From Microbacteriaceae bacterium (GTDB lineage: Bacteria > Actinomycetota > Actinomycetes > Actinomycetales > Microbacteriaceae), in contig WOYR01000045.1 of assembly GCA_011620705.1 (NCBI GenBank), forward strand, positions 1-13,203: a DNA stretch of 13,203 bases. Reading direction: 5' to 3'. The notes under the pieces are model-generated. The model was not told the origin of the DNA, made no database searches, and saw only the letters and a program-made list of their open reading frames with translations. Every line of letters starts with the position of its first letter. Position 1 is the stretch's first letter. The position numbers and the translations under genes are program-made. This document shows positions 1 to 6,895 of this stretch, piece after piece.

Positions 1-483
1 GAAGGCGAGCACCATCGTCATGGTGAGCATGCCGTCCTCCATCAGCCGCCCGAACATGGCCGCCAGCATCGGGGTCACCGCCATGACGCCCGCAGTCCCG
101 AGACCGACGGCCGGTCCGCGCCAACGGGCGCCGATCGCATAGGCGGCGACGATGGTGATGAGACCCTCGATCACCTGGGGAAGTGACAGCGCCCAGGCGT
201 GGAATCCGAACAACCGGATCGACAGTGCCTGCGGCACCAGGAATCCGGACAGCTTGTCGAGCGTCATGCTCGCCGAGGGATCCATCGCCCCGGTGAGCAG
301 GGCGCCCCAGCTCTCCGACATGCTCTTCGCGGCGCTCGCGTAGTAGGTCGAGACGCCGCTGTAGCCGATGTTCCAGGAGTAGAGCAGCCCCGCGAGCAGC
401 AGGATGCTGCCGAGCGGGGGGAGCACCCACCGGGGCTGTCCGCGGAGGACGCGCACCTCCGGAGAGGAGACGGTACCGGTCAC
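1..483 (-). CDS. Glycosyltransferase family 39 (ArnT/PMT-like) membrane protein, N-terminal 161 residues, cut by the window edge
   Basis: This gene runs leftward off the window, so only the first 161 codons are visible. The start is GTG at 483, preceded on the minus strand by an AAAGGA ribosome binding site with 9 nt spacing. After about 20 cytosolic residues there is a first membrane segment (about residues 21-37), then an extracytoplasmic loop with YSGVSTYYASAAKSM and MTLDKLSGFLVPQALS (D76, K77), then LFGFHAWALSLPQVIEG and a second hydrophobic stretch. AMFGRLMEDGM (E149, D150) sits where this family carries its second acidic loop motif. Family members use polyprenyl-phosphate-linked sugars to glycosylate lipids, wall polymers or proteins on the outer face of the membrane. 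The acceptor cannot be told from the sequence. The gene is divergent from dxs across 122 bp. The family call is from remembered motif similarity; the C-terminal half is not visible. Confidence 0.82.
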   Translation of the reverse strand, partial: MTGTVSSPEVRVLRGQPRWVLPPLGSILLLAGLLYSWNIGYSGVSTYYASAAKSMSESWGALLTGAMDPSASMTLDKLSGFLVPQALSIRLFGFHAWALSLPQVIEGLITIVAAYAIGARWRGPAVGLGTAGVMAVTPMLAAMFGRLMEDGMLTMTMVLAF

Positions 484-605
484 GTGCGCGCGTCCTTTCG
501 TGCTGCGGGATCGCGTGCGACGCTAGCTGCGCCGGTGTCAGAGAAACTCGGAATCCGGTCCCGCCTCTGAGAGTCCATCCACGATGCGCTCGTAGACTCG
601 ATGGC
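484..605. promoter_or_regulatory. Divergent intergenic region between the glycosyltransferase gene and dxs
   Basis: This 122-bp gap separates two divergently transcribed genes and must hold a promoter for each. On the plus strand the best -10 candidate is TAGACT at 593-598 (described separately). On the minus strand, TAGCGT (plus-strand 521-526 region) fits the TANNNT pattern upstream of the glycosyltransferase, but it has no convincing -35 partner. I see no long inverted repeat or other structure. Confidence 0.4.
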
Positions 606-608
606 ATG
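593..608 (+). promoter_or_regulatory. Putative leaderless promoter of dxs (-10 TAGACT)
   Basis: TAGACT at 593-598 matches the actinobacterial -10 pattern TANNNT and ends 7 nt before the dxs ATG at 606. A transcript from it would start at or next to the A of the start codon. There is no Shine-Dalgarno-like sequence upstream of this ATG, which agrees with leaderless translation. No clear -35 hexamer is visible at 17-18 bp. An out-of-frame ATG at 601 would lie upstream of the predicted transcript start. Confidence 0.45.
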
Positions 609-2555
609 TCATTGCTCGAGGGCATCTCCACCCCACGCGACCTGGACGGATTGACCCGGGAGCAGCTGGTGCAGCTCGCCGAAGAGATCCGGGTATTCCT
701 GGTGGCCGCGGTCTCGAAGACCGGCGGGCACCTCGGGCCGAATCTCGGAGTGGTCGAGCTGACCATCGCGATCCACCGGGTGTTCGACTCCCCCCGCGAC
801 GCGATCGTGTTCGATGTCGGGCACCAGAGCTATGTGCACAAGCTGCTGACCGGCCGTCACGACTTCTCGAGGCTCCGGATGGCGGGCGGCCTGTCCGGCT
901 ACCCGCAGCGCTCGGAGTCTGTGCACGACATCGTCGAGAGTTCCCATGCCTCCAGTTCGTTGAGCTGGGCGGATGGGATCTCCCGCGCCTTCGCGATGAC
1001 CGGCCAGGACGACCGCTGCGTCGTCGCGGTCGTGGGCGATGGAGCGCTGACCGGCGGGATGACATGGGAGGCGCTGAACAACATCAGCGACGACAACAGC
1101 CGCCGCCTGGTCATCGTCGTCAACGACAACGGCCGTTCGTACGCGCCGACGATCGGCGGCATGGCGCGCTTCCTCAACACCGTCAGGACCCGCCGCGAGT
1201 ACCGCGATCTGTACCGCTCCAGCGAACGTCTGTTCGCCAGGTTCGGCGCGCCAGGTCGCGCGATCTATCGCGGAACGCGGGGCGCCATGCACGGCTTCCT
1301 CGCCCGCTTCAGCAACAACGAGGCGCTGTACTCGAACCTCGACATCAAGTACATCGGGCCGATTCCCGGGCACGATCTGCCCGCCCTCGAGGCGGCGCTC
1401 ACCCAGGCCAAGAACTACGAGGCGCCGGTGATCGTGCACGTCATCACCGAGAAGGGCCACGGCTTCGAGCCCGCGGTCGCCGACGTGGCTGATCAATTCC
1501 ATGCGATCGGCCAGATCGACCCGGAGACGGGTGAGCCGATCGAGCCCGCGAGCCGGCCATCCTGGACCTCGGTGTTCGCGGACGCGATGGTCGAGCTGGC
1601 CGACCGCAACCCGCGCCTGGTCGGGATCACGGCCGCCATGCTGCGTCCGACAGGCCTCTACCGGATGGCCGAGAGGTACCCGGCCCGCGTCTTCGACGTC
1701 GGCATCGCCGAGCAGCACGCGGTCACCAGTGCGGCGGGACTCGCTTTCGGCGGCCTGCACCCGGTGGTGGCGATCTACGCGACCTTCATGAACCGCGCGT
1801 TCGATCAGGTGCTGATGGATGTCGCGCTGCACAAGGCCGGCGTCACCTTCGTGCTCGACCGCGCCGGGGTGACCGGCCCCGACGGCCCGAGCCACCACGG
1901 CATGTGGGATCTGGCGATCCTGCAGGCGGTGCCGGGCGTCCGCATCGCCGCGCCGCGCGACGCGAGCCGGCTGCGCGAGGAACTCGGCGAGGCGGTCGCC
2001 GTGGAGGACGGTCCGACGGTGGTCCGCTTCCCGCGCGGCACCGTCGGCAACGAGTTCGACGCGCAGCGCCGCACCGCGGACGGCGTCGACGTGCTGCGCG
2101 AGGCGCCGCACCGCGATGTGCTGATCGTGGCGGTCGGGCCGATGGCGAAGCTCGCGCTCCAGGTCGCCGAGCGCCTCGCCGACCAGGGGATCGGCGCGAC
2201 GGTCGTCGATCCGCGCTGGGTGATCCCCGTTCCTGCGAGCATCATCGAGTTCGCGGCCCAGCATCGTCTGGTGGTGAGCATCGAGGACGGGATCCGCGTG
2301 GGCGGCGTCGGCACGCGCATCCGCCAGGACCTGCGCGCGGCCGGAGTCGACACCGCCGTCGACGAGCTCGGACTCCCCGACGAGTTCATCCCGCAGGCCA
2401 CCCGCGACGAGATCTTCGCCGAGGTCGGCCTGACCGAGCAGCGGATCGCGAGGGACATCGTCTCCCAGGTGCTCGGCACCCGCATCCCGGTCGCCCGGCC
2501 GCTGCCCGAGGATCTCGAAGAGCGCGCAGAGCAGCACAAGCTCGCCGGATCCTAG
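606..2555 (+). CDS. dxs: 1-deoxy-D-xylulose-5-phosphate synthase (DXS)
   Basis: DXS is a cytosolic thiamine-diphosphate enzyme. It condenses pyruvate and glyceraldehyde 3-phosphate into DXP, the entry step of the MEP route to isoprenoids (quinones, carotenoids, undecaprenyl phosphate). The 649 residues are normal length. Visible landmarks are TGGHLGPNLGVVEL with H42, DVGHQSYVHKLLTGR (70-84), the ThDP/Mg motif GDGALTGGMTWEALNN (144-159) with NDN at 173-175, and FDVGIAEQHAV with catalytic E369. These are followed by the Pyr-domain block YATFMNRAFDQ and DRAGVTGPDGPSHHG, and the C-terminal DPRWVIPVP. The ATG at 606 gives the usual N-terminus (MSLLE...PRDL). A small oddity is GPIPGHD at about 251-257, where most DXS proteins, as I recall them, have an acidic residue (GPxDGHD). 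The gene probably has its own leaderless promoter and ends in a hairpin directly after the stop. Confidence 0.97.
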   Translation: MSLLEGISTPRDLDGLTREQLVQLAEEIRVFLVAAVSKTGGHLGPNLGVVELTIAIHRVFDSPRDAIVFDVGHQSYVHKLLTGRHDFSRLRMAGGLSGYPQRSESVHDIVESSHASSSLSWADGISRAFAMTGQDDRCVVAVVGDGALTGGMTWEALNNISDDNSRRLVIVVNDNGRSYAPTIGGMARFLNTVRTRREYRDLYRSSERLFARFGAPGRAIYRGTRGAMHGFLARFSNNEALYSNLDIKYIGPIPGHDLPALEAALTQAKNYEAPVIVHVITEKGHGFEPAVADVADQFHAIGQIDPETGEPIEPASRPSWTSVFADAMVELADRNPRLVGITAAMLRPTGLYRMAERYPARVFDVGIAEQHAVTSAAGLAFGGLHPVVAIYATFMNRAFDQVLMDVALHKAGVTFVLDRAGVTGPDGPSHHGMWDLAILQAVPGVRIAAPRDASRLREELGEAVAVEDGPTVVRFPRGTVGNEFDAQRRTADGVDVLREAPHRDVLIVAVGPMAKLALQVAERLADQGIGATVVDPRWVIPVPASIIEFAAQHRLVVSIEDGIRVGGVGTRIRQDLRAAGVDTAVDELGLPDEFIPQATRDEIFAEVGLTEQRIARDIVSQVLGTRIPVARPLPEDLEERAEQHKLAGS

Positions 2556-2583
2556 GGTCCGTTCCCGCGGGAGCGGGTGGACC
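2556..2583 (+). terminator. Hairpin immediately after the dxs stop codon
   Basis: GGTCC (2556-2560) pairs with GGACC (2579-2583), and inside it CCCGC (2564-2568) pairs with GCGGG (2573-2577) around a GGGA loop. The small internal bulge is GTT opposite T. The stem begins at the base after TAG. No T-run follows, so if it terminates it would be of the U-less type common in GC-rich actinobacteria. It could instead be an mRNA 3'-end stabiliser. Confidence 0.4.
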
Positions 2584-2624
2584 GGGCACCCAGCGGAACT
2601 CATCTCATAGGAAAGGCTCTGCAC

Positions 2625-3593
2625 ATGAAGCACACCACCATCGGAACCCTCGACGTCTCCCGGCTGGGGCTCGGCACCATGGGGATGTCGGCGTACTACA
2701 CCGGCGCCGGCAAGGACGAGGCGGAGTCGATCCGCACGATCCGTCGCGCCCTCGAACTCGGGGTCACCTTCTTCGACACCGCGCAGGCCTACGGCCCCTT
2801 CACCAACGAGGAACTGCTGGGCAGGGCGATCGGGGCGGATCGCGACCAGGTGGTGATCGCCTCCAAGTTCGCGATCGTCAACCGCGAGAGCGGGGCGCGC
2901 GAGCAGAACGGGAGCCCGGAGAACCTGCGCGCCTCCTTCGACGATTCGCTGCGCCGGCTCGGCACCGACCACCTCGACCTCTACTACGAGCACCGCATCG
3001 ATCCGAAGGTCCCGATCGAAGACACCGTGGGCGCGTTCGCCGAACTGATCCAGGCCGGCAAGCTGCGCGGCTACGGGCTGTCGGAGGCCTCGGCTGACAC
3101 CATTCGGCGGGCGCATGCCGTGCATCCGGTGACCGCGGTGCAGAGCGAGTACTCGCTCTGGACGCGCGATCCCGAGGCGGAGGTGCTGCCGCTGCTGCGC
3201 GAACTCGGGATCGGTTTCGTGCCGTACTCGCCGCTCGGCCGCGGATTCCTGACCGGCGCGATCCGATCGCAGGATGCGCTCGACGCGAGCGACTTCCGCC
3301 GGGCCAATCCGAGGTTCGAAGGCGAGAATCTGGTCGAGAACCTGAAGATCGTGGATGCCGTCGCGGCCGTCGCGGAGGAGGTCGGCGCCACGCCGGCGCA
3401 GGTCGCGCTGGCCTGGATCCTCAGTCACGGCGAGGGGATCGCGCCGATCCCGGGAACCAAGCGGGTCAGCAGGCTCGAGGAGAACGTGGCTGCCGACGCG
3501 CTGACGCTGAGCGCCGAGCAGCTCGCCGCGCTGAGCGCCCTTCCAACCCCGGCGGGCGACCGCTACGCCGACATGGCAGCGCTGAACGGCTGA
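2625..3593 (+). CDS. Aldo/keto reductase
   Basis: This is an NAD(P)H-dependent oxidoreductase of the aldo/keto reductase superfamily, 322 residues, cytosolic and soluble. It shows the N-terminal GLGTMGMS motif (15-22), DTAQAYGP with D51 and Y56, ASKF with K81, and DLYYEHR with H123. This completes the D-Y-K-H catalytic tetrad. The cofactor-binding half shows YSPLGRGFLTG, PAQVALAWIL and PIPGTKR. It most resembles the AKR11/AKR13-type general stress or quinone/aldehyde reductases; the substrate cannot be assigned. The start is ATG 2625, chosen because AGGAAAGG lies 8 nt upstream. An in-frame GTG at 2577 would add 16 residues with no family similarity and lies inside the dxs 3' hairpin. It follows dxs at 69 bp on the same strand, so read-through from dxs is possible, and it converges with the RNase D operon. 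Confidence 0.93.
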   Translation: MKHTTIGTLDVSRLGLGTMGMSAYYTGAGKDEAESIRTIRRALELGVTFFDTAQAYGPFTNEELLGRAIGADRDQVVIASKFAIVNRESGAREQNGSPENLRASFDDSLRRLGTDHLDLYYEHRIDPKVPIEDTVGAFAELIQAGKLRGYGLSEASADTIRRAHAVHPVTAVQSEYSLWTRDPEAEVLPLLRELGIGFVPYSPLGRGFLTGAIRSQDALDASDFRRANPRFEGENLVENLKIVDAVAAVAEEVGATPAQVALAWILSHGEGIAPIPGTKRVSRLEENVAADALTLSAEQLAALSALPTPAGDRYADMAALNG

Positions 3594-3648
3594 GCACCCC
3601 TGGAGCCTCCCGGCCGGTCAGCCTCGAGAACCGGTCAGAGCCATTTGA
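3594..3648. other. Convergent intergenic gap with a weak CCGGT/ACCGG inverted repeat and a direct repeat
   Basis: The 55-bp gap lies between the 3' ends of the reductase and RNase D genes. It holds CCGGTCAG twice (3614-3621 and 3631-3638, a direct repeat). CCGGT (3614-3618) can pair with ACCGG (3630-3634) across an 11-nt loop. A weak bidirectional terminator is possible but the stem is short. Confidence 0.25.
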
Positions 3649-4974
3649 TCATTCCGAAGGAACAGCCGCGGATGAGGTCTCTGGCTCCTGGGCGGCGTCG
3701 GCAAAGGCGCGGGCGATGACCGGTGCGGTTGCGTCGAGCTGCCACGGGCGGGCGCCGAGCGCCGCGAGCGCCGCTGCGATGCTCTCGGAGCTCGCCGGCG
3801 CCGGGGGCGCCCATGCGAGGCGTCGAAGGAACTCCGGCGTGAGCAGGTTCTCGATCGGGATGTCGAGGCGGGTTGCGACCTCGGTCACGGCCGCGCGTGC
3901 GCGCCTCAGCCTGCGGTCGGCGTCCGGGTTCTTGTCCGCCCACACCCGCGGTGGCGGAAGGGCGTCGCTGGGCGGGTGCAGCTGCGGCAGCTCGGTGGCA
4001 GCCAGCCCGTCCTGGATGGCCGCGAACCAGCGGTCGAGCTGGCTGCGGCTGGCGCGTCCCGTGAACTCCTTGATGCCGGCCAGCTCGCGCTTGGTCGCCG
4101 GCAGCAGCCGCGCCGCGGCGACCAGTGATGCGTCGGGGACCAGTCGGCCGGGCGCCGTGTCGATCTCGCGGGCGTAGTCGTCGCGGGCCGTCCAGAGAGC
4201 GCGCGCGACGGCGAGATTGCGGGCCTGGCGGAGGGTGTGGAGTCCCGAGAGCCGGCGCCAGGGATCCTCGCGCACCGGCGTCTCACGGCGCAGCACGGCG
4301 TCGAACTCCTGCGCCGCGATCTCCGTCTTGCCGGAGGACGCCAGGATCTCGGCGATCCTGTCGCGCAGATCTGGCAGCAGTTCGACGTCGAGTGCCGCAT
4401 AGACCAACCAGCTCTGCGGCAGCGGCCGGGTCGACCAGTCGGCTGCCGAATGCTCCTTGGCGAGATGGATGCCGAGCAACTGCTCGACGACCGGCCCCAG
4501 GCCCACGCGCGGCAGGCCCGCGAGCCGGGCGCCGAGTTCCGTGTCGAAGATGCGCGCCGGATCCAGACCCACCTCGCGCAGGCAGGCGAGGTCCTGACTC
4601 GCGGCGTGCAGGATCCACTCCTCGTCCGCCATCACCGCGGCGAGCGCCGACAGCTCGCCGATCGCCGGGGGGTCGAAGAGGAAGGCGCCGGAGCCGCGGC
4701 GGAAGACCTGGATCAAGTAGGCGCGCTGCGAGTAGCGGAAGCCGGAGGCGCGCTCGGCATCCACTCCGAAAGGTCCAACGCCTGCAGCGAGCCGCTCGAC
4801 CGCGAACTCGTATTCGGCGCGCGTGTCGATGACGTGCAGCGGCGCATGCGGCTCGGGTTCGCGGAGCGCTGGGACCGCTTCGGCCCGCTCGGCGGGAGTT
4901 TCCGGCCCGGCCGGATCCTCGCCCATCGGGTGCGCTGCGGATCCCGGCTGGATGAACAGTGGTCCGTCAGTCAC
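3649..4974 (-). CDS. Ribonuclease D family 3'-5' exoribonuclease with HRDC domain
   Basis: A 441-residue DEDDy exonuclease, expected to trim the 3' ends of tRNA and other stable RNAs in the cytoplasm. The exonuclease domain covers about residues 45-205. Exo I is GVDAERASGFRYSQRAYLIQ (D72, E74), Exo II is HAASQDLACL (D128), and Exo III is YAALDVELL (Y192, D196), so all four acidic residues and the tyrosine are present. An HRDC-like helical region follows at about 220-310 (LHTLRQARNLAVARALWTAR and further), then a second helical segment typical of actinobacterial members. The N-terminal 40 residues are proline- and acid-rich and probably disordered. The start is GTG at 4974, overlapping the end of the DUF3000 gene by 8 nt, which implies translational coupling. 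No good Shine-Dalgarno is visible, so the start is slightly uncertain and a Met at residue 17 is an alternative. Confidence 0.92.
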   Translation of the reverse strand: MTDGPLFIQPGSAAHPMGEDPAGPETPAERAEAVPALREPEPHAPLHVIDTRAEYEFAVERLAAGVGPFGVDAERASGFRYSQRAYLIQVFRRGSGAFLFDPPAIGELSALAAVMADEEWILHAASQDLACLREVGLDPARIFDTELGARLAGLPRVGLGPVVEQLLGIHLAKEHSAADWSTRPLPQSWLVYAALDVELLPDLRDRIAEILASSGKTEIAAQEFDAVLRRETPVREDPWRRLSGLHTLRQARNLAVARALWTARDDYAREIDTAPGRLVPDASLVAAARLLPATKRELAGIKEFTGRASRSQLDRWFAAIQDGLAATELPQLHPPSDALPPPRVWADKNPDADRRLRRARAAVTEVATRLDIPIENLLTPEFLRRLAWAPPAPASSESIAAALAALGARPWQLDATAPVIARAFADAAQEPETSSAAVPSE

Positions 4975-5563
4975 GCGTCGCCCGGAGATCGGGAAGGAGG
5001 CTCACCGCATCAGTGGTCGGCGGGAGGCCGGCGAGCTGGCAGACCAGCTCGCTCCAGCCCTCGACGTGGGCGGCGAAGTCGGTGTCGGTCGGGGTCCAGG
5101 ATGCGCGGATCTCGAGCTGCGCCCCGTCGCTCTGCCCGGCCAGCTCCCCGAATCCGGTCGACAGCACCTTGGTGGCGGTGCCCGATGCGGAGTGGTAGTG
5201 CGCGCCGCGCAGCTCGAGCGCGTCGACGAGCCACGACCAGGCGACCTCCGCCAGGAATGGATCGAGCCCGATGTCCGTCTCGAGCGGCGCCTGCGCGAAG
5301 CAGACGACACGGAATTGCCCTCCCCAGGCCTCGGGCTCCTCCATGTCGTAGAGCAGCACGAAACGCCCGGTGCCGAGAACGGAATCGACGCCGTGCAGGG
5401 CGGGTCGGACATCGCCGGCCATCGCGATCGCGTGGGGCGCGAGTCCGGTCGGCGCCGGGATCTCGGCGAGCTCCAGCTCCGGACGCGCGGCCGCGTGCCG
5501 CACCGCATCGATCGCATCGCGGAAGGCGAGCGGGAGGAGGGGACCGGATGCGGATTCGGGCAC
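4967..5563 (-). CDS. DUF3000 domain-containing protein
   Basis: A soluble 198-residue protein of the actinobacterial DUF3000 family, with no known biochemical function. The family's recognisable parts are present: an N-terminal helix FRDAIDAVRHAAARPELELAE followed by IPAPTGLAPHA, then GRFVLLYDMEEPEAWGGQFR, FVLxY-type strands, and the C-terminal WSWLVDALELRGA and WTPTDTDFAAHVEGWSELV. I see no catalytic motif, membrane segment or signal peptide. The start is GTG 5563, giving the expected N-terminal length. It lies 6 nt from a -10 hexamer and lacks a ribosome binding site, so the mRNA is probably leaderless. The gene overlaps the RNase D gene by 8 nt. DUF3000 beside an HRDC/RNase D gene near dxs is a recurring actinobacterial neighbourhood, as I recall it, which hints at a shared RNA-related role; that is inference. 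Confidence 0.88.
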   Translation of the reverse strand: MPESASGPLLPLAFRDAIDAVRHAAARPELELAEIPAPTGLAPHAIAMAGDVRPALHGVDSVLGTGRFVLLYDMEEPEAWGGQFRVVCFAQAPLETDIGLDPFLAEVAWSWLVDALELRGAHYHSASGTATKVLSTGFGELAGQSDGAQLEIRASWTPTDTDFAAHVEGWSELVCQLAGLPPTTDAVSLLPDLRATRD

Positions 5564-5599
5564 GTCTGCAGACTAGGGTTTTCGCAGAGGCGGCGTCAC
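5563..5599 (-). promoter_or_regulatory. Putative leaderless promoter of the DUF3000-RNase D operon
   Basis: Read on the minus strand, GTGACG (plus 5594-5599) lies 18 bp before TAGTCT (plus 5570-5575). TAGTCT ends 6 nt before the GTG start at 5563. TAGTCT fits the TANNNT -10 pattern and GTGACG matches four of six positions of TTGACA. Transcription would begin at the start codon, and no Shine-Dalgarno is present. Confidence 0.5.
5574..5579 (+). promoter_or_regulatory. Candidate -10 element (TAGGGT) for the alpha/beta hydrolase gene
   Basis: TAGGGT at 5574-5579 fits TANNNT and would give a leader of about 60 nt before the ATG at 5648. It shares two bases with the minus-strand -10 TAGTCT (5570-5575), so the two promoters could exclude each other. 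No clear -35 lies at 17-18 bp, so this is tentative. Confidence 0.3.
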
Positions 5600-5647
5600 C
5601 TGCCACGCCGCTCCGAGCCCGGAGCCGCCCGGAGCAAGGGGAGCACC

Positions 5648-6895
5648 ATGGCCAGCCGAACGGGCGCGGGTCGCACCGGGAGCAGCCGCACCGGCAAGGT
5701 CCTGGCCGGCTCGGCGATCGGCGTGCTGGCGCTCGGCGGCGCCGTCGCCGCAGCGGCCGCGGCGATCAGCGTGGTCGTCGCCAGGACCGTGATCGTGCCG
5801 CCGTCGCGGCGGATCGACGACATCCAGGTCCTCGCGGTCGACCCGGTGCGGAAGACCATCGTGCTGTCGTCGACGCCCGAGTCGCGGTTGCCGGGGGAGT
5901 ACAGCTTCTGGTTCTCGGGCGACACCGGTCATGTGCGGGTCGGCGACATCCTGTCGCAGGATCTGCGGACGGTCACCCGGCCGGTCGAGGTGCCCGACTT
6001 CGGAGATCTCGCGGCGGCACAGCGCGGTCGTTTCAGCGGCTGGTACTACCTGACACCGGCCGACATGGGGCTGGACTACGAGGATGTGCGGATCGCCACG
6101 CCGCTGGGCGACGCCCCAGCCTGGCTGATCCCTGCCGAAGGATCCGACGGGAAGCGATGGATGATCGGGGTGCACGGCCGCGCCGTGCGCCGCCCTGAGA
6201 CGCTGCGCGGCGTCATCCCGTTCCGCGCAGAGGGTTTCACCTCCCTGCTCGTCAGCTACCGCAACGACGGCGACGCCCCGCGCAGCGACGACTACCGCTA
6301 TGCGCTCGGCGACCGCGAGTGGCTCGATGTGGAGGCCGCCATGCAGTACGCGCTGTCGCATGGAGCAGAGGAGCTGGTGCTCATGGGCTGGTCGATGGGC
6401 GGCGCCACGGTGCTGCAGGCGCTCACCCGTTCGGCGTTGGGGGAGCGGGTGGTGGGCGTCGTGCTCGAGTCGCCGGTCGTCGACTGGATCGCGACCCTCG
6501 ACTTCCAGGCCGAACTGCGCCGCCTCCCCTCGGCGATCCGCCGCGGCGTGCTCAGCCTGTTCAAGCACCGCTGGGGACGACCCCTCACCGGGCTGGCCGA
6601 GCCGCTCGACCTCGACCGCCTCGATTTCGTGACCCGCGCCCAGGAGCTCGACCGCCCGATCCTGATCCTGCACAGCGACGACGACGGTTTCGTCCCGTCG
6701 ACGGCGTCGCGCGCGCTGGCCGTCGCCCGGCCCGACATCGTCAGCTACGAGGCATTCGAGATCGCACGCCACACCAAGCTGTGGAACTACGACCGCGAGA
6801 AGTGGGAGGGCGCGATCCGGCGCTGGATCGAGGCGCTGCCGCATTCCACGACCGCGACGGCCGGACAGGAGCGATCCTCGGGCGGAGCAGGCTAG
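5648..6895 (+). CDS. Membrane-anchored alpha/beta hydrolase (serine esterase/peptidase-like)
   Basis: A 415-residue protein with a basic, Ser/Thr/Gly-rich N-terminus (1-17), then one long hydrophobic segment (about 18-47) that should act as an uncleaved signal anchor, placing the catalytic domain outside the membrane. Residues 50-155 are an uncharacterised region. The alpha/beta hydrolase core starts near 156: VHGR (175-178) for the oxyanion loop, nucleophile elbow GWSMGG with Ser249, HSDDDGFVP with an Asp at 344-346, and ARHTKLWNYD with His375, completing a Ser-Asp-His triad. The start is ATG 5648 with AAGGGG 6 nt upstream. The gene is divergent from the DUF3000 operon, and its TAG stop (6893-6895) overlaps the sufE stop. 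The substrate is unknown; similar proteins are usually annotated only as alpha/beta hydrolases. The long N-terminal region before the core is unusual for a plain esterase. Confidence 0.88.
   Translation: MASRTGAGRTGSSRTGKVLAGSAIGVLALGGAVAAAAAAISVVVARTVIVPPSRRIDDIQVLAVDPVRKTIVLSSTPESRLPGEYSFWFSGDTGHVRVGDILSQDLRTVTRPVEVPDFGDLAAAQRGRFSGWYYLTPADMGLDYEDVRIATPLGDAPAWLIPAEGSDGKRWMIGVHGRAVRRPETLRGVIPFRAEGFTSLLVSYRNDGDAPRSDDYRYALGDREWLDVEAAMQYALSHGAEELVLMGWSMGGATVLQALTRSALGERVVGVVLESPVVDWIATLDFQAELRRLPSAIRRGVLSLFKHRWGRPLTGLAEPLDLDRLDFVTRAQELDRPILILHSDDDGFVPSTASRALAVARPDIVSYEAFEIARHTKLWNYDREKWEGAIRRWIEALPHSTTATAGQERSSGGAG

Noticed and set aside
2577..2624. Upstream GTG start for the aldo/keto reductase
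   Set aside because: It lies inside the dxs 3' hairpin, has no ribosome binding site and adds residues with no family similarity; ATG 2625 has AGGAAAGG at 8 nt.
609..3428. A 939-codon open frame on the minus strand
   Set aside because: It lies opposite dxs and the reductase gene, both with full family motifs. Its translation is Arg/Asp/His-rich low-complexity typical of antisense frames in GC-rich DNA.
3614..3638. CCGGTCAG direct repeat between the convergent reductase and RNase D genes
   Set aside because: Two 8-bp copies only, GC-rich, with no mobile gene or further copies nearby; most likely chance or part of a weak hairpin.
4237..6198. Long plus-strand open frames across RNase D, DUF3000 and the start of the hydrolase
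   Set aside because: These run antisense or out of frame to genes with clear motifs and have no recognisable domain; they are GC-driven shadow frames.
5573..6844. A 423-codon minus-strand frame opposite the hydrolase
   Set aside because: The translation is Arg/Asp/His-rich with no domain, and the opposite strand carries a complete catalytic triad.
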